The notes beneath the pieces were generated by a model that saw nothing but the letters and a program-made list of their open reading frames with translations, did no database searches and had not been told where the DNA came from. The position numbers were made by a program, and so were the translations under genes. Positions 61,313 to 64,000 of a stretch of 64,000 bases of DNA are shown here, one piece after another. Positions within the stretch are counted from its first letter, which is position 1. Each line of letters opens with the position of its first letter. This DNA is from CAZBSE01 sp964561115. Its GTDB lineage: Bacteria; Actinomycetota; Humimicrobiia; Humimicrobiales; Humimicrobiaceae. The DNA is taken from the NCBI GenBank assembly GCA_964561115.1, contig CAZLOE010000002.1, forward strand, positions 1-64,000, written 5' to 3'.

Positions 61313-63034
61313 CTATTTTGACCTTTTACTTTTTAAATATTTATCGATCTTTTCTGCTGCGTAAGTATTGGGTACATCTTCTTTTTCCAGCCAGCCTTTT
61401 CTGGCGATATTGACTCCGAATCTGTAGTCATATAGATCCTTTAGGTTGTGCGCATCGGGATTTATAAAGATCTTTACTCCTTTTTCCTTTGCATACTTAC
61501 ACATCCTCCAGTCCAGGTCTAATCTAAATGGACTGGCATTAAGTTCAATATCCACATTGTTTTCTGCTGCTGCGTTTATCACTCTTATTATATCCACTTT
61601 ATAAGCGTCCCTTGCCAGAAGAAGCCTTCCGGTAGGATGAGCTATCATGGTAGTAAATCTGTTTTCAATGGCTTTTATGATCCTCTCTGTCATTTGTTCT
61701 TCACTTAAGTTAAAACTGGAGTGAATTGCGGCAATAATAAAGTCAAATCCGGACAGGATCTTATTGCTGTAATCAAGACTTCCGTCAAGAAGGATATCCG
61801 ATTCTATTCCCTTAAATATTTTAAAGCCTGAGAATTTAAGGTTTAGCTTGTCTATTTCTTTAAAATATTGTTCTACATCTTCATTTTTCATTCCGCCTGC
61901 ATATGAAGCGGTCTTACTGTGGTCACTTATTCCGGCATACATAAAACCTGATTTTATCAGCTGCTCGCAGACCTGCTCTATACTGCTTTTTCCATCGCTG
62001 TATGTGGTATGGATGTGAAATATCCCTTTGATATCTTTTTCCTCTATCAGTTTTGGAAGAGTCTTGTTTTTTGCTGCCTCGATCTCCCCGAAGTTTTCCC
62101 TCAGTTCAGGTGGTATCCAGTCCATTGAAAAGAATGCGAAGATGTCTTTTTCATCGCTGCATTTGATAAGACGGTCATTTTTAAAGAGACCATATTCATT
62201 CATTTTTATATTATCTTTTTTAGCAGCCGTTCGCATAGCTGTATTATGTTCCTTGCTTCCCGTAAAATGATGAAGTGCATAGGGGTACTGAAAGTCTTCT
62301 ACAGTCCTTATATCAACATTGATACCGGATTTCAGCCTGATACTCGATTTGGTGTCACCTTTTGCGATTATATCTTCCGCTTCATCCAGAGTGGTAAAAA
62401 AATCCATTACCTTTTCGGGATTATCTGTGCTTGCTACTATATCTATATCCTTTACTATTTCTTTTTTACGGCGCACACTTCCCGCGAGGCTTGCTCTTTT
62501 GACATATTTAAAGTTTTCTATTTTTTTATGTATTTTTTCGGCTTCTTCTATAACACCTGCAAAAAGGAATTTACCTTTAAATTTTTTTAACACTTCTATT
62601 CCTTTTAAGATATTTTCCTGGGTTTTTTTACCGAAATTGGGCAGATCTACAAGCCTGTTCTCTATGCAGGTGTATTCAAGCTCGCCGATGTTGCTAATAC
62701 CAAGATTGTCAAACAGGTATTTTATTTTTTTAGGCCCCATGGTTGGTATTGCGAGCATTTCGACCAGCCCGGGCGGTACGGATTCCTTAAGTTCTTCGTA
62801 ATATTTGAGTCTTCCTGTGTAGATCAGTGTTTTTATCTTCTCTGCGATATGCGAACCTATTCCTTTTATGCCTTTAAGGTCCTCTATTTTGAAATCCTTG
62901 TTAAGCTCTATATCTGATGTTTCAAGGGCACGGGCTGAGTTCTGATATGCTCTTATTTTAAAGGGATTTTCATTTTTTAATTCCAGAAGGACACTTATTT
63001 CTTTTAAAGTTTTTATTATTTCTTCTTTATCCAT
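61313..63034 (-). CDS. polX: DNA polymerase/3'-5' exonuclease PolX
   Basis: This 573-residue enzyme joins a family X polymerase to a PHP nuclease. The N-terminal 8-kDa-like and HhH parts (about 1-145) are followed by the polymerase palm with GSVRRKKEIVKDIDIVAS (D-I-D metal pair) and VDIRTV. The PHP domain (about 335-570) has FHIHTTYSDG, SDHSKTASYAGG, GIESDIL, AAIHSSF, AHPTGRLL and INPDAHN, all metal ligands present. It fills gaps in base-excision repair. Its start overlaps the stop of the DUF763 gene by 8 bp, so the two are coupled. Confidence 0.96.
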   Translation of the reverse strand: MDKEEIIKTLKEISVLLELKNENPFKIRAYQNSARALETSDIELNKDFKIEDLKGIKGIGSHIAEKIKTLIYTGRLKYYEELKESVPPGLVEMLAIPTMGPKKIKYLFDNLGISNIGELEYTCIENRLVDLPNFGKKTQENILKGIEVLKKFKGKFLFAGVIEEAEKIHKKIENFKYVKRASLAGSVRRKKEIVKDIDIVASTDNPEKVMDFFTTLDEAEDIIAKGDTKSSIRLKSGINVDIRTVEDFQYPYALHHFTGSKEHNTAMRTAAKKDNIKMNEYGLFKNDRLIKCSDEKDIFAFFSMDWIPPELRENFGEIEAAKNKTLPKLIEEKDIKGIFHIHTTYSDGKSSIEQVCEQLIKSGFMYAGISDHSKTASYAGGMKNEDVEQYFKEIDKLNLKFSGFKIFKGIESDILLDGSLDYSNKILSGFDFIIAAIHSSFNLSEEQMTERIIKAIENRFTTMIAHPTGRLLLARDAYKVDIIRVINAAAENNVDIELNASPFRLDLDWRMCKYAKEKGVKIFINPDAHNLKDLYDYRFGVNIARKGWLEKEDVPNTYAAEKIDKYLKSKRSK

Positions 63035-64000
63035 AGAAGTAAGAAAGCCTTTTTATTGCCTTTATTTTCTCTATTTTACCAATTTTACTATCTCTGACAG
63101 CTTTGTGTAAAATCTCAATCGAAAGGTCATAGTTTTCTCTGTCGACCGGATAGGGTATACCGTCTTTACCTCCGTGGGCAAAACTGAACCTTACCGGGTC
63201 TTTTATACTGTATTTTACTCCATATACCAGTTCTGAGATCAGGGCCAGTGCCCTTATAGTCTTTGGACCCACGCCCTGGAGTGAAAGAAGCCTCTCAAAA
63301 TTTTCAGGCCTTCTTTGATAGGTGGAGGTAAATATCTTTCCCAGTCTTTTTAAGCTCATATCATCCAGTCTTATATAATGTCTTCTGGGAAGATTGTAAG
63401 TTTTTTGGTGGTATTTTTTTATTTTTTTTAGATCTTCTATGATATTTTTTGGCTTTTCACAGGAAAGCAGGGTCACTGTTTTTCTTGCTTCATCACTTTC
63501 CGCAGCAGTAAGGTTTATTACCCTGTCTTTTTTATTACAGCATATGGCTTTATGCGGTTCACAGATATAGTCTTTAAGGCCTTCTGATGTCCAGTGGTAT
63601 CTTCTTGCCATTCTGTTTTCTTCATTCATGCCCTGCTGTATTACAGACCAGGTGTTCCCGTCTTTGGTGAATATAAAGCAGTGGTGGTAAAGCTGATAAC
63701 CGTCCTGAAGAGCGTTGCTGTCAACTTTTGCAATTATCCTGCTGCTGTATATCAGATCTTCAAAGTCCTTTCCCATAAGGTTTGCTGCATTTTCAATTTC
63801 AGCAGGAGTTTTTCTGGAAGTCCCTCCTTTACCGCCGGCTACAAAAAAGCCCAGATCTTTTTCCAGGCCTTTTATGGATTCCTTTATTGCTCCGCATACG
63901 GTAGTAGTGACACCACTGGAGTGCCAGTCAAATCCCAGAACGCATCCGAACGCCTGAAACCACAGCGGGTCTGAAAGCCTACGGATTATCTCTAAGGTGC
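63027..64000 (-). CDS. DUF763 family protein (partial at window edge)
   Basis: The frame is open to the right edge of the window, so the N-terminus is missing. Visible parts are RRLSDPLWFQAFGCVLGFDWHS, GGKGGTSRKTPAE and, near the end, LLSLQGVGPKTIRALALISELVYGVKYS, a helix-hairpin-helix-like DNA-binding segment. DUF763 is an uncharacterised family found in archaea and anaerobic or thermophilic bacteria. Overlap with polX (8 bp) suggests a role in DNA repair. Biochemical activity is unknown. Confidence 0.88.
   Translation of the reverse strand, partial: TLEIIRRLSDPLWFQAFGCVLGFDWHSSGVTTTVCGAIKESIKGLEKDLGFFVAGGKGGTSRKTPAEIENAANLMGKDFEDLIYSSRIIAKVDSNALQDGYQLYHHCFIFTKDGNTWSVIQQGMNEENRMARRYHWTSEGLKDYICEPHKAICCNKKDRVINLTAAESDEARKTVTLLSCEKPKNIIEDLKKIKKYHQKTYNLPRRHYIRLDDMSLKRLGKIFTSTYQRRPENFERLLSLQGVGPKTIRALALISELVYGVKYSIKDPVRFSFAHGGKDGIPYPVDRENYDLSIEILHKAVRDSKIGKIEKIKAIKRLSYFYG

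Noticed and set aside
1..64000. CRISPR arrays, tRNA or rRNA genes, insertion sequences, prophage genes
   Set aside because: I looked for regular repeats, cloverleaf-like sequences, transposase motifs and phage proteins and saw none.

Overview
The window is a 64 kb piece of a low-GC, anaerobic bacterial genome with bacterial signals throughout: sigma70-type promoters, Shine-Dalgarno (SD) sites, lipoproteins, a RpoD-like sigma factor and intrinsic terminators. A complete Rnf complex with its flavin transferase, a desulfoferrodoxin next to a flavodiiron protein, a Dps-like ferritin and many radical-SAM enzymes point to a strict anaerobe that meets traces of oxygen. The LCP wall-polymer transferase and the absence of outer-membrane genes fit a Gram-positive-type envelope, but the phylum cannot be fixed from this window. 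A run of 100 N flanked by an exact 55-bp duplication shows that it is a scaffold, probably from a metagenome or single-cell assembly.

Layout. 1-7.9 kb: a DUF3298 lipoprotein, a small membrane methyltransferase, a DUF4173 protein, a decayed 4Fe-4S protein, an AmrS-like radical SAM enzyme, a phosphoribosyltransferase, DUF72, a stand-alone LigD phosphoesterase and a ferredoxin reductase-like flavoprotein. 8-17.3 kb: the assembly gap, a PfkB kinase, a broken LacI gene, a HemW-like radical SAM protein, a Dps-like ferritin behind tandem Fur/PerR-like boxes, a ZIP transporter, several membrane proteins and a PAS-PAS-GGDEF-HD-GYP sensor. 17.3-28.4 kb: a TetR-epimerase-(acyl ligase/ACP/acyltransferase) lipid unit, desulfoferrodoxin and flavodiiron protein, a TIGR02757 protein, a DUF4214-LCP fusion, a MATE exporter and a B12-type radical SAM protein.

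28.4-40 kb looks more AT-rich and accessory. It holds a GH130 protein, a membrane gene broken by an amber codon, an RRM protein with a long structured leader, a radical-SAM relic, the sigma factor, an anchored SASA esterase and DegV. It ends with a cluster of two GT4 glycosyltransferases, an (alpha/alpha)6 glycosidase-like protein and a second GH130 protein, which I read as a cytoplasmic manno-oligosaccharide make-and-phosphorolyse module.

40-56.4 kb: an alpha/beta hydrolase, a MATE exporter with an HHxxxDG acyltransferase, a sirtuin, a cupin, a membrane-anchored EEP-domain protein, a lipoprotein, a homoserine-dehydrogenase/SAF oxidoreductase, then apbE-rnfCDGEAB and a hotdog thioesterase. 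56.4-64 kb: a DNA-metabolism block with a YhaN/SbcC-like ATPase, a YhaO/SbcD-like nuclease, endonuclease III, PolX and DUF763.

Three themes run across the window. Five decayed genes or relics sit among intact ones. Starts are of two kinds: some have strong SD sites, while others have a -10-like hexamer so close to the ATG that the mRNA would be leaderless. Oxygen and iron defence (ferritin, superoxide reductase, flavodiiron protein) goes with ferredoxin-linked energy conservation through Rnf.
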